Positions 23,149 to 35,200 of a stretch of DNA of 64,000 nucleotides are shown piece after piece; position 1 is the first letter of the stretch; every line of letters begins with the position of its first letter. The notes below the pieces were generated by a model, which worked only from the letters and a program-made list of their open reading frames with translations, was not told the DNA's origin and did no database searches. The stretch comes from Rosa chinensis (taxonomy: Eukaryota > Streptophyta > Magnoliopsida > Rosales > Rosaceae): assembly GCF_002994745.2 (NCBI RefSeq), contig NC_037091.1:22511789-22575788 (forward strand). Direction: 5' to 3'. Both the position numbers and the translations under genes were made by a program.

Positions 23149-26014
23149 TCTGCATGTGTGGGTTAATTAAACTAATTGAATAGCCATCATATTTGGGCTG
23201 TTCTTTATACCCACGTGCCAGCTGCAGATCCTATTTTATCCACTCTTCCTTTCTTTCCCAGCCATCACAGCGTGCCAACCATTCGTAGTCCATCACCTCA
23301 GCCCAGCCCATTGTTTAATTAACCTTAATTCTCTCAAGTACGAACGGAACACATCAGCCACACATATATATTCATCACCATTCACCCTTTCGAGGGACTC
23401 ACCCTAGAAAGTCCCGCAGACCCCCAGATCCATTCGCTTTTTCCTCTCACTCAACACCGCACCATTACCCTATTCTTCTCTCTCTCTCTTCAATAGTAGC
23501 TGCACTCCACCATTACCCACTCTTCTTCTTCTTCACCGAGACACATCACCTCCACCTCCATATCTCTCTCTTCCCATTTTAAATTTTCATCACCAATTTT
23601 CATTCTTTCAAGGGAAACTCAAGGGGTTTTCACTACACATCATCAAGGCTTCATCACCACAAAGAAATTTTGGCTTGGTAAAGAGTAGGAGCTTAATATC
23701 AAGTTAGGTTTATATTTGCCTATAGCAAATTGTGAGCCTAGCTTGTGTTCCTCTCTCCTCTATCATTTCTCTTAATTTCTTATGCATTTGATGATGTATT
23801 TGCTAATGGGTTGTGAGTAGTTCAATTTTGGGAGTTAGAGTTGTGAAGCCCTAACTCATCTTGTATAAATATTGATGCTTTAATTTTAATAAATGCAATT
23901 TTCATTGTGTATGCTTTAAATCCGAATGTATTGGTCCTTAGAAGCATGTTTCTAGGCTTTGTCACCCCTTTGAAATTATGTTGTGGGCAATTGTGATGAA
24001 TAGATTGATAAATTGACAACTTATTGGTCTTGTTGCATCTAGGATTTAAGTGTGGTAACCATTAGCTAGCTTAATTGTAGCTAAGCTTGCTTGGGTCTCT
24101 ATTATCTTGCACTCTAGGCCTCTAATTTTAGATATTGCGGCCTTAACCTGTGTAATGCCTAAGTTAGAGAGTTGATTGTGGCCCTAACCAGCATAATCGA
24201 TACACCGAAATGATAATTGGTTTAGTAGCCTTGACCGGTACTAAATACGGGACTTAACACATATAGGAAATGCATGCATTTATGAAATTGGCACCGATAT
24301 TTGCAAGATAGTTAGTGTGAATCACCCGACACTCCCATATTCCCATTAATTTGAAAATCCAAATTTAATTTCTTGTTTGATAATTAGTTGTTTGCTTTTA
24401 CTTTAGTTTGCTTTTAATTTAGTTAATTCCCAATTAAAAACTCCCAAACAAAATTCTACCTTCCTTTGTGCATAACTCATTTGGGCTACAAGTTAGTGGC
24501 TTTGATTAGGCTTAGTGTGAGCTAAGCCGAGCATTGCCGAGGCTTGGTGCCTTGTGAATATTTTATTTTACTTTATTTTATTTTTATTTTTACTTTTTCA
24601 TTGTATGCTTTTGAGTCATTCTAGCGCCAATTACCTCGGTTAGGTCCAACACCTAATCCCCGAGGTACGATAATCAAGGTTTTAATATTTCCCTTACTTG
24701 ACAACGATTCGTACGCTTGCGAGAGTTTATGAGCCAAGTCACTTTGATCAACTCGGATTGGATTACTGTTCAAGGCTTGTGATGTGACGTCCCGAACCTG
24801 AATTTACCAGTTTACAAGTTTTTCGATGGGTAAACGACATTTACATTTACTTTTTGGCTCCGTTTCGACATTTTTGGGGGCCCTAAAAGTTGACTTTTTG
24901 TTCGGATCAAAATTTGAGAAAATGTTCTTCATGAAAGTTGTAGAGGACGTTAAACCGAGCACGTGCATATGTGGTACGTAAAAATCGGAGTTCGTATGCG
25001 AAAGTTATAAGCGAAATAGGAAAGTTACTGTTTATAGTAAGAAGTATATATTTGAATTTTTTTACTGTTGAGCCGGGTAAGTTTTCTTTTTCCTTCTCTC
25101 TTCTCCCTCCCGTGGTTTTCTATCTTTCTCTCCTCTGCAACTCTCATCCCTCTGCAACTCTCTTTCCGTCCAGCATATCTCCTCCTCCAGACCACCAAAT
25201 GGCGAGCTGCTGGCCTAGATAGACTCGTCTCCTCCTCCTTAACTTGCATGTGGGAGTTGTTTACCGCGATTTGGCCAGAAATGTAGAGATCGAAGCCAAC
25301 ATTTTTACTGTAGCAAAATGGTCAACGCCGATTTCCGGTCACCTTCGGCCACAAAACCAGGTCCATTAGAAGCGCCTTGAGCCACTCTTCATGCTCTCCA
25401 AACCTCTTGCAGCGATTCGAAGCGTGGAGGAAGAAAGCATAATTGGAAAATTTCACTGTACTTCGGATTTCTTAATTGTTCGGCCACTTCAAGGTATTTT
25501 CTGACTTTGTCACAGTTGAGAAAGTTATTGGAAATGTTGAGATGATGCTGTGGTTGAAATTTGGTGGCCGGAGGAGGAGTTGGCCGCCGCATGAACAGTG
25601 TCACCGCATGAATAGTGCGGTGTATGAACAGTGATTTATATTATGTTTTTTATTAGCTAGTTAAATCCTATAATTTTGGTAGAGGTTGAATATGTGAATT
25701 TGGTTGGAATTGGAGAAGTTTTTAATTGATTATGAATTTCTGAGAATTTAGGATTTGGATTATCGATTTACGAGAATCCGACCGTCGGATATCTCTTGGT
25801 TCTGACTTAGAACCTTTAAGATAACGAATTGGTATTAGATATAAAATTTGGGTTGAATCAGAGAAGAAGTGGAGAGATGATTTATGAGGATTTGATTTTG
25901 AGAATCGTATTTAATTGTTGAATAGTTATTCACGAATTATAATTGTGTACAGGGCGATATATCGAGTTATTGCTCGACGAAAGAACTTGTATGCGTGATC
26001 GCCTCAATAGTACT

Positions 26015-27075
26015 GTGAGTGGACATTTATTTTAAATTAATTGTGCATGCAGTATATTAGCATTTTTCCGATTGAGATTTAATTTATAATTTGAATTGTT
26101 GAGTTTTATGACTTTATGAGATTTAGTTTATCGAGATTTATTTATGAATTACGAGATTAGTATTGAAATTCCTTCCCGAGGGCTTTTAGTAGATTTTTGA
26201 GATAGTCATTCATGAGTTATTGAATTGACGAATGATTTTCGGGAAGTGACTGATTCAGAAAATATTATGAGAATTTTGGATTTCGAATATTGGTTTTTAT
26301 GAGGATTCACGAGTACGAATGTTTCATCGAATATTTGAGCATGATTGATTTATCGAGATTTACTGAGGTTTGAGCTCCGTACTTATCAGCTTTGAAGTTA
26401 GATTGAGTTTTCTTTCCGAAAGCATTTATTGATTTACAGAGTATTTGATTTTATGCTTTCGAGGATTTATTGAGATTTTGAGGTTATTTTCAGTTTCTTG
26501 AGGAGGCTATTCAATTTATTAAGGAGGCCAGTTTTGGCGCATGTGTATCTTACCTAGTTGGCAGTCCCTTCTAGGTAATAGTCTGGTTGGCAGTCCCTTC
26601 CAGACTACAGCCCGGTTGGCAGTCCCATCCGATGCGTCACCTGGTTGGTAGTCCCTTCCAGATGACATGAGGTAGTTAGTCGGCAGTCCCGTCTACTACC
26701 TGTGGTTAGTCGGCAGTCCTGTCTATTACATGTGGCTAGTCGGCAGTCCTATCTATTCACCGCCTCCTATTCCAGTTGGCAGTCCCTTCCGATGCGTCAT
26801 CTGGGTGGCAGTCCCTCCTAGATGGCATGAGATGACTAGACAGCAGTCCTTTCTAGTCATCAAACGAGCCTCATAAAAAGGATGTTTTTATAAGGATTGA
26901 GGATGAGATTTTAAGAGATTTCAAAATGTTCTTGTTACGTGATTGAGATTTCAGTAAAGAGGATGATTAAGAGTGTTTTCAAGATTGTTACTGCATGCGA
27001 GATTTTAGAGAATAACTTGGGAAAACATTAAGTTTTACTTATACATTTGAAAGTACTTATTTTTCGTCCACTCAC
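26015..27075 (+). repeat. ~1-kb segment bounded by a 10-bp inverted repeat in LTR B
   Basis: GTGAGTGGAC (26015-26024) and GTCCACTCAC (27066-27075) enclose the stem-loop array. The same pair encloses the array in the LTRs of element C. Confidence 0.7.
26550..26861 (+). repeat. Array of ~10 stem-loops with constant 13-nt loop (GCAGTCC core)
   Basis: Each unit is a different stem around a 13-nt loop of the type TTGGCAGTCCCTT. Clear stems: TTACCTAG/CTAGGTAA (26550-26578), TAGTCTGG/CCAGACTA (26579-26607), GTCACCTGG/CCAGATGAC (26636-26666), AGGTAGTTAG/CTACTACCT with one bulge (26670-26701), GATGACTAG/CTAGTCATC (26831-26861). One near 26790-26826 (GTCATCTGG/CTAGATGGC) pairs fully if G-T wobbles are allowed. 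The units near 26607-26635, 26702-26760 and 26770-26795 are degenerate. Confidence 0.85.
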
Positions 27076-28745
27076 TCTAACGGATTTTAAATGTTTTTCC
27101 CTGGGCCCTTCGGTTTTAAATGCCCAGTTTGTAGGCCAGTTTAGCTTGAGGTCGAGCGTACTTGGGGTTGAGGCATAGCTGTCATAGCTTCCGCATTATA
27201 AAAGCATCGGTCATTTATCTTGTTTTCTATTCTCTTGTACGCCTGTACATTGGATTGCTCTGATAACCTATGAGATTAATATTCTTAAATTCAGAATTGT
27301 TTATGAACTGAGAGATGTGAGATGTTGTGATATAGGGAGCAGGGTGGCTCCAGGAGAATAAGGATGGATGATTTAGAAGTGTGGATGTTTTTCTACAGGT
27401 TTTGGGTTGTCCATTTTTAGGGGAAGTTCTGTCAAATTTTTGGTAGAATTTCTTCTAAAGTGGGCCCCGCAGGGCCTCTTCGGATTTCAAGGTGAAATCC
27501 GGGGCGGGTCCTGTCATGTGAGGTAGTTTTCGACCCTTTATGCTTGTTTTCTGACTTCGAGCTAGTTAGGAAAGTTCACAAGCATGCTTAGATGAAGGAC
27601 TTTGATGTTGGGAGTTTTGTGAAATATTGAGTTTTGGCCGGCGGCGGTGCGCCACCACCTGTGGCGGCTTTCCGGCCACTTAAGGAACTGTTTTTGGTGT
27701 TATATATGTTCTACTCGTTGATACGAGCGTTTTGATATATAATATGCAAATTTTGGAGTTCGTATGGAATTGTTATGATTCATACCGATCGATTTATTCG
27801 ATCCGTGAGGATTCGAGCGTCCGATCGACTTGTGGTTTGGTCACATCGATCGTGGATGTATTCCAGAGACTTTGGGAGGTCTCGGATGTGGTTTTGCCTC
27901 GATTGGCGTCACTTTGAGGATTTAGTTCAAAACAGGGGTTTCAGACTTAAATCGTTTGTGAATCATTACTGATTTGAGGTCATTGGTGATTAGGTGCTTC
28001 TAAAGGTCAATTGGACGAGTTGTTGGTGAAATTTTTGGTTCGGTTCTGTATTGAAGACGCAGCAGGAGTTTCGAGGTGAGTAATCTCACGAAGTTCATTC
28101 ACGAACGGGTTGACCTTATTGTTTTGAGAGTTATTTAGTTAACTGCAAACTATAGTTGGTATTAGTGGCATTCCTGAGTGAATGACCACTTATATATATA
28201 TTTACGTGGAATATGTATATTCTTGTGGGTTGATGAGTGAATTGAAGCAATAGGTATTGATGGGTTTCATTCTATTGTTTTGGGGCTTGACTTTTCGAGA
28301 AACATTGTGTGGGAATTGAGAATTTATATTGTTTTGAAAAAGTGTCAAGATTTGGTGTGAGTTGCTTTGATGTGATTTGAACGTTTTGATCTAACGACCG
28401 GGGGTCGGAAGATCTGAGAGTCACAGGTTGTGATTTCTCCTCTTGGTTTGAGTTAATGTTTTGATCTGACGACCGGGGAGGTCTGATGATTGGAGGTCAC
28501 GGGGTGACATCTCCTTTTGTGTGAGTTGAGTAACTTTTGGGTCCTGAGTGACCATTTTGAAAGGTTTTGATCTGACGACCGGAGAGGTCCGAGGATTTGG
28601 TGTTGCTGGGAGTGACCTCAGGCATATATATCGGGACTTCACGCCTTTGGCCGGGTTTGTGGATATGATCAGTTAGAGCTCTAGTCTGTTGCCATGGTAC
28701 ATCATGGGGGGTAGCGGGGAGCTATCTGATGCTCATGAGTACTTG

Positions 28746-29375
28746 TTTTAAAAGGGAGTTTCGGGGATTCTTTCTTTTAAACGTCCTGAGAGGACTTGTT
28801 TATCATATTTAATTGTCAGAGTTTCAATTATTATGATTTTGTCACGGGGTGACTTGTGTTGATTTGAGAATGTGTTTTAAAAGGGAGTTTCGGGGATTCT
28901 TTCTTTTAAATGTCCTGAGAGGACTTGTTTATCATATTTAATTGTCAGAGTTTCAATTATTATGATTTTGTCACGGGGTGACATGTGTTGATTTGAGAAT
29001 GTGTTTTAAAAGGGAGTTTCGGGGATTCTTTCTTTTAAATGTCCTGGGAGGACTTGTTTATCATATTTAATTGTCAGAGTTTCAATTATTATGATTTTGT
29101 TACGGGGTGACTTGTGTTGATTTGAGAACGTGTTTTAAAAGGGAGTTTCGGGGATTCTTTCTTTTAAATGTCCTGAGAGGACTTGTTTATATATTTAATT
29201 GTCAGAGTTTCAATTATTATGATTTTGTCACGGGGTGATTTGTGTTGATTTGAGAACGTGTTTTAAAAGGAAGTTTTCGAGGATTCTTTCTTTTAAATGT
29301 CCTGGGAGGACTTGTTTATCATATTTAATTGTCAGAGTTTCAATTTATATGATTTGGTCACGGTGTGACCTTTAT
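28746..29375 (+). repeat. 129-bp tandem repeat in LTR A2, ~5 copies
   Basis: Copies begin with TTTTAAAAGGGAGTTTCGG at 28746, 28875, 29004, 29133 and 29261. Each contains two short hairpins, GTCCT-GAG/GGG-AGGAC and GTCAC-GGG-GTGAC. Upstream (28388-28600) a related set GACGACCGG...GGTC is repeated three times. Confidence 0.9.
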
Positions 29376-29607
29376 TGTTTCTTTTGTTTCTTTTGGGAAA
29401 AGAATGTGCTGTTTTGGGAAAACAGGGTGTGTGTCCCTTTTTACAAGTTGATGGGTTTCCTCGTTGGGCGAGTCGTGCATGTGTGGTTTTGAGTTACTCA
29501 TACGGGCTTGCAAAAGCTTACCGGGTTTGTTGTGTGACAACCCGGTACACTATTCAAACAGTGTAGGGGTTATTTCTGCAGGTCAGGTTAATCGTGGCTG
29601 ATGCTGA

Positions 29608-32205
29608 TGTAACGTCCCGAACCTAAATTCACCGGTTTACTAGTCATTGGGACGGTAAACGACCTTTACTTTCACTTTTACTTTCGGTTTAGTACTTTTA
29701 GTGGCCCTAAAAGTTGACTTTTTGTTCGGGTCAAAATTTGAGAAAATGTTCTTCATGGAAGTTGTAGAGGACGTTAAACCAAGCGCGTGCATATGTGGTA
29801 CGTAAAAATCGGAGCTCGTATGCGAAAGTTATAAGCGAAATACAAAATTACTGTTCACGGTTACTGTTCATGGTAAGTTTCTATAAATAGCCGAGTTACT
29901 CTCCTCTCCCCCGATTCCTTCCTCTTCGGCCCGATTGCTTCTTCCTCCGGTTTCTTCCTCCTCCGGCCGACCCAGGACACAATCCGGCCACCCCCAAGCT
30001 CGGTTTCTTCCCCTTGTCACGTCTGTGGAGGTATTTCACGACAATTTGGCCGGAGAACCTCGATTTGGAGCGGAGGAAGCTGCGGTGGCAGTTGGGTACT
30101 TTTGCCGATTTCCGGCGATTCCGGCCACCTCCGGTCCCCATCTCGCCGTCGAAGGTTCGGTTTTCATCACTGATCATTTCCCCTATGGCCTTGTATCACG
30201 ATTTGTTGTGTAGATGCCGAATCGACGAATTGAAATTCTAGGGTTCTTGAGGATTTCTGGGTTTTTGTTCATTGATCGATTTCGGCCGTTTTTAATTGTT
30301 ATTTGGGAATGTTGTAGTTGAGAAGTTGAATCAGTGTGTTGAGAAGGTGCTACTGTCAAATTTTGGTGGCCATCGGAGATGGTGGCGGCGGCGCCGCCAC
30401 TGTGGGCGGCGGTAGCGGCGGCTAGGGTAGTTTATAAATTTTAATTTTTAACTAGTTAAATTCTATAATTATCATAGAGCTTATATATGAAGTTTGGTGA
30501 ATTTTGGAGGAGTTTGGAATTGTTTGTGAATTTTCGAAGTTTGGAGTTTTGTGGTGGAATTATGGGAAATCCGGCCGTCGGATTTCCCTCGTTTTCATTA
30601 TGGAATATGTAAATTGAGGAATTAGAATTGTGGAAGAGATTTGGGTTGAATTTGAGAAGTATTGGAGATAGGGATTTTCGGATTTCGTTTAAGTTCGTAA
30701 TTATTTTATCGGATTGCCGTTTATGGAAATATAATTGTGTACAGGGCAATGTCGCGAGCTACGGCTAGATGAAGGAACTCGTTTGCGTGGTTGCCCAATA
30801 GTACTGTGAGTGGACGTTTGTTTTAAATAAGTGATGCATGCATTTATTTATTAAAGCTTGTTTTATTTTATTAACCTATTTTCCGAGCATATAAAGTTGA
30901 TTGCGAATTATCTCATGGATTTGCTTTTAAGTAATGATTCTCACGAGTAATTATGATTTATACCGGTTGTGAGTTTCGGTTATTAAGTTGTTATGCTCGG
31001 ATTCGAAATTATAAATGATGTTGATTTTCGACGAATTGATTTTCGATGTGATTTTCGAGATTTATACTGTTTATATTATCTTTATAATCGTCGATTTGAG
31101 ATTTCTGAAAGATTTTCGAAATGGGATTTCGATGGAATAAATTCTTGTTTATTTATTCGATTTTTGGCATTGGGAATGCCTCATTGACAATCTACTTATT
31201 TCTTTAGCGTGTGGGACACGCTGTTAATTTATACGACTTTACGAGAATTTCCGGGTGCGGTTGGGAATCGTACCCGTGTTGGCTTTATACGTGGACATGG
31301 GGAAGCTTTATTGATTTATCGGTTTTTAACCACCATACCCAGGGTCGTTATATATATATATTATATTACTGGCTAGCCTATTAGTACTCCTCCCTACTTA
31401 CTATGTGTTCGTAGGCGAGTAGAGGAGAGCATGGGATGCTCTAGAGTGTGGGACACTCCGACCCGAGCCAATAAGGCTCCCTTCTTTTGTATGGTGACAC
31501 TTCTTCCCCATATTTTATCGTTGCTTGACTAGCGGGGCTAGTCCGATTTTCACTGTAGCCAGCGGGGCTGGTCTTATTTTTTCTGAGAAATGAGATTTCG
31601 GTTTTACGATATAGTTTTCGAATGTGGTGACTAGCGAGGCTAGTCGATTTATCGTTTTGGAATTCTTGGATTTAAAGCTAAATGTATTTTTCTAATTGTT
31701 GCATGCATCGGTTATTAAAGAGAATAAATGTGGGAAAGTATGAAATCCTTTTTCCTTTAAATTGTTTATTTTTGTCCACTCACGCTAACGTTTTTCGTCT
31801 ACTTTCCCCTGGGCCTTTCGGTTTCTAATGCCCAGTTTGCAGGCGAATTAGTGGAGGTCGGGCGTACATAACATTTGAGGCATAGTTGTCACTACTTCCG
31901 CAGTGTAGGATCGCTTGATCCTTTACTCTTCTTTTATATCCCTGTGTATAGTAGTATTGCTCTGCATAACCTTGGGATTAGTATTTTGAGTTTGTGTTTT
32001 GTGAAAGTGGAGTTGTTGGTAATTGGGAGCAGGGTGGCTCCAGGAGTATAAGGTTGGTTTGCTTGAAGTGTTTAGTGTGTTTTACAGGTTTTTGGGTAGT
32101 CCATTTTAGAGGTGACTCTGCCAAATTTTTGGTAGAGTTATCCCTAACGTGGGCCCCACAGGGCCACCTCGGATTTCAGGGTGAAAGTCGGGGCGGGTCC
32201 TGTCA
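29608..32205 (+). repeat. 5' LTR of element C (2,598 bp)
   Basis: It starts TGTAACGTCCCGAACC and ends GGGCGGGTCCTGTCA. The TATA box TATAAATAG is at 29882-29890. A hairpin array lies at 31166-31645 inside the inverted-repeat pair GTGAGTGGAC (30806-30815) and GTCCACTCAC (31774-31783). The ORFs of 60-97 codons in it are duplicated in the 3' LTR and have no homology. Confidence 0.92.
31166..31645 (+). repeat. Array of hairpins with GGG/GAG loops in the 5' LTR of C
   Basis: Stems with three-base loops: GGCATT-GGG-AATGCC (31166), AGCGTGT-GGG-ACACGCT (31206), an 11-bp stem with two G-T wobbles around GGG near 31235-31265, AGAGCAT-GGG-ATGCTCT (31426), GAGTGT-GGG-ACACTC (31444), GACTAGC-GGG-GCTAGTC (31527), GCCAGC-GGG-GCTGGT (31558), GACTAGC-GAG-GCTAGTC (31629). 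Stem sequences are mostly different; the loop is constant. Confidence 0.85.
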
Positions 32206-32208
32206 ATT

Positions 32209-32220
32209 TGGTATCAGAGC
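32209..32220 (+). other. Primer-binding site (initiator tRNA-Met) of element C
   Basis: TGGTATCAGAGC lies three bases after the 5' LTR end TGTCA. Confidence 0.88.
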
Positions 32221-35200
32221 ATTAGGTTGTTAGGTTCTGTAGACTCGTTTCTATTCTGTTACCTTATATACTTGGTGTTGCCCAGTACCTCTCGAGTGAT
32301 GGCCCGACTGCAGCGGTTCCCCATCGTGTGCTCTTCGGTGCTGTGGTATTCATCAAGTGTGTAAGGTACAAAGTCAGTTGGTTTTCTTCTGGTGCTATGC
32401 CTCTTGTACGCCGACCTCCTAGGGTTTTCTTTGCGTATTCCATTGGTTAACTGTCTTGCGCCTATCCCTGGTGATGGTAGAGTAAAACTACTCTACAGTT
32501 TCGAGTTGTGCTACGAAATGTGATTCGAGGAAAATGTTGTGGTTGTCTTTTCTTTGATGCCAACAAGTTTGTTGGGGCAGGGATTAAGGTGCGGAAATCA
32601 GAGTTAGAGTTGTGTTTGAGTGTTTGAGACGAGCGACAATAGCTTTGGGCTGTCTCTAGATGATATGATTGCTTCGGAAATCAGGATTGTGGGTGGAAAT
32701 GGACTTGGTAATAATGGTGGTTTTGACTTTGAACCAAGTTTCGGGAAAGATATTTTGTGATGTGATTGGTTGTTAAGTAACATTTGAAATATTATAGGAA
32801 ATTTTTGGTGGTTCTTTGGGAACCTCAGTGTTGGAAACCATTTATAGAGAAAATTAAATAATTATTCTGGGTTGTTATGTCTAGAGGTTGTGTTTTCAAG
32901 TGGCTATGGTCACTGATGTTGGTAAGTGAGAAGTGATAATAGTAAATGAGACTTGTAAGTAGAATGAGATTTTTTAACAATTGTCGATTTGGGTCGTTGA
33001 CCTAACCAAGGTGTATGAGCATAGTTTTGCTCGGAATAAAAGAGATTGATTTTTGATACCATGACTTATAGTTTTGTCTACCTGAGTCTTGGATGGTAGC
33101 GAGTAGGGAGATTAACAAGAATGGGCTTTTGCAGTTATGTGCTTGAAGTTCGAGAATCGGAAGAATGCTTAAGGTTTTATAATAGAGTTACGACTTTGGT
33201 CGGAAAATAATTGGGAGAGTTGGAATCAACTCTTCGTATGTGGTATTATGCAAATGGATTCTTTTGTTTATCCATTTATGAGTGAAACGGTTGTACGTAA
33301 ATTTGGGGAATAGTGATAGTGATATAGTTGGGTGTTCTTAGAAGTTCAAACGAAATTACTTTGTGATACGGAATCTGATTTGAGTTTTAAATCGCGGAGC
33401 CTTGAAGGTTGAATTGTGATAGACTCTTAGTGGAAGTTTGCCGGACGAATGGGTTGTGATATTATATTAGTGGATGGTGGAAGGAATAACTTTAAGGAAA
33501 TAAGTTTTTTGTTGGCTCTGGAAATGTTTTAAGTTAAGGCTTGACCAAGACTCTTGTTATCTTGGGTGGAAGGTATTGTAGTCTGTTTTAAGTGATGTAC
33601 TTCAGTGATGATTATTTGAGCAAATTGGATCATTATTGTGGTGGGACCACGTTCGGATCCGGATATCGATTGGTGTGGCCCAAGCTGTTGGACGGGTGTC
33701 CTTTGTCTTATATTAAGGATTGTTCGGGAAAGAGCTTGTGAATTGTGTTAGCTACCTTGAGGAATTAGTTATTGCTTGAATTAAATATATTTAATGGATT
33801 CCTTTGGAGGGATTAAGCGAGTTTTGCCATCTTGGTGACCCTTAATTGAAAATGTATAGGAAGTTGGTACGAGTGAAATCCGGTCACCACTTGTCTATAG
33901 GTAAGATGACTTGAACAGGAAGTAGGAGGTGAGTTGAAATAAATTGATTGGGCTTATGTTCTATCAAGGGTTCAATAGATATTTAAGTACTAATTGTTGA
34001 GCTACTATGGTTATGTTATTGAATTAATTCTTGGTGAAAAGATTTGGAAAGTTTTTGGTACAATTTTGGTTAGCACAAGAAAGTCATTGAGATCCTTGTT
34101 GTAACTAAAATTTTAGAAGTCAAGTGTCGATTGAGGAGTGGATTTGTGGTTATCTTATCCTCTTTTTGGTAAGGGCAATTGTTGTTTATCAGTTTTGGCC
34201 TTAAGTTAAATAAAAGGAGTTGGCTATATTCTAGTACTTGCAAGTTCAACGTGGTTTGACATAACTGATTTCCATTGATTCTTGTAACATCAGACAATGA
34301 ACCTCTTCGATATCATATTTTCCTATCTTGGGAAGTGAACTCCGTTTCTGTGGTACACACGTGTTATTTGTTTAATTAAGTGACTTTAAGTTTTTCTATT
34401 TGGGCTCTTATTCGACTTTCTCTCCAGGTTATTTTGAGCAAAAGAGTTTTTACGAATTTTTGCTTAGCAGTGGCTAAGAGTTATTGGTAATGCTTGAGGG
34501 CATATCTATACTTTAAAACTGTTGAGTCAGCAAGGGATGCTATTTTATTTGAATTTGATCGGAATTCCAATCAAGTATTGTTTTCGGTGGTGAGAATTAT
34601 ATTGGCATACGAAGTAGAATTATCATTTGTGGCATAGAGGCCAGCGAAATTGACATGGATTCAACTAAATTTTGACCTATGACTAAGAAGTGTAGCCTCA
34701 GCTAAGAACAACTTTGGTGTGATGTATCTCCTCTTAGATTTGAATATTTGGGCTGGAATTGAGTGAATATTTATGGATTTTGCTTTGCATCAGGTTTCGG
34801 AAGATGTAGTACATAATGTGAGCAGTTTCGATTTTAGACATTGGTAATTGGTAGACTTCTTGGAATGCATGTGATTTAGAAGAATTTTATCCCCACATTA
34901 TAGTTATAAGCAGCTTTCGAGGGACAATGCTAATTTGCCCGTTTGAGAACTATAAGTGTGGCCAGCGGGATAACTATTAAATGAGTTTTCTTGTGACTGG
35001 GAATGTCATTTCAAGGCGTGATCAATGTTCCAATCAGTTGTCTGGGTAACAAAGAGGAAGTGTAGTGGTTCCATAACCTACCTGCTTAAGAACTTATGGG
35101 TTTGTCCGAGGCTACCCTTTGTTATGCTTGACAATTGTGGGACCTTTACGTGAACGACATTCGATCATAAATTTTTATATAAATAAATGGAAGGAAGTGT

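Larger units (their letters stand above)
10727..24741 (+). mobile_element. Athila-like Ty3/gypsy element, gag-protease only, nested in A2
   Basis: Two LTRs (10727-12649 and 19538-24741, the second interrupted by a hAT element) start TGATTACACG and end GAGCCAAGTCA. The TSD CTTTG is at 10722-10726 and 24742-24746. The primer-binding site TGGCGCCGTTGCCGGGGA matches tRNA-Asp, typical of Athila/Tat. Gag and protease are present; reverse transcriptase, RNase H and integrase are absent. I count by eye about a dozen substitutions between the ~1.9-kb LTRs plus a small indel near 19852, so the insertion is recent relative to the copia element. Confidence 0.92.
19538..24741 (+). repeat. 3' LTR of the Athila-like element, split by a hAT insertion
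   Basis: The LTR sequence is 19538-19887 and 23157-24741, with the hAT element plus one TSD copy between. Its end GAGCCAAGTCA is followed by the TSD CTTTG. It differs from the 5' LTR by scattered substitutions and a local indel near 19852-19868. Confidence 0.92.
24783..27516 (+). mobile_element. Solo LTR B (2,734 bp), nested in A2
   Basis: It starts TGTGACGTCCCGAACC and ends GGGGCGGGTCCTGTCA, with TSD TGTGA at 24778-24782 and 27517-27521. The inverse of A1 shows the uninterrupted target. It is homologous to the LTRs of element C (TGTAACGTCCCGAACC...GGGTCCTGTCA) but clearly diverged. No internal region is present. It carries a stem-loop array at 26550-26861. Confidence 0.88.

Noticed and set aside
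28746..29375. CRISPR-like repeat array
   Set aside because: Continuous 129-bp tandem repeats without unique spacers, in a plant LTR.
29896..30213. Paired ORFs repeated at 36290-36607
   Set aside because: Both lie in the GC-rich leader of the two identical LTRs of element C and have no homology; duplication is due to the LTRs.
32209..32220. tRNA gene
   Set aside because: Only the 12-base primer-binding match to a tRNA 3' end is present. I found no complete tRNA or rRNA gene in the window.
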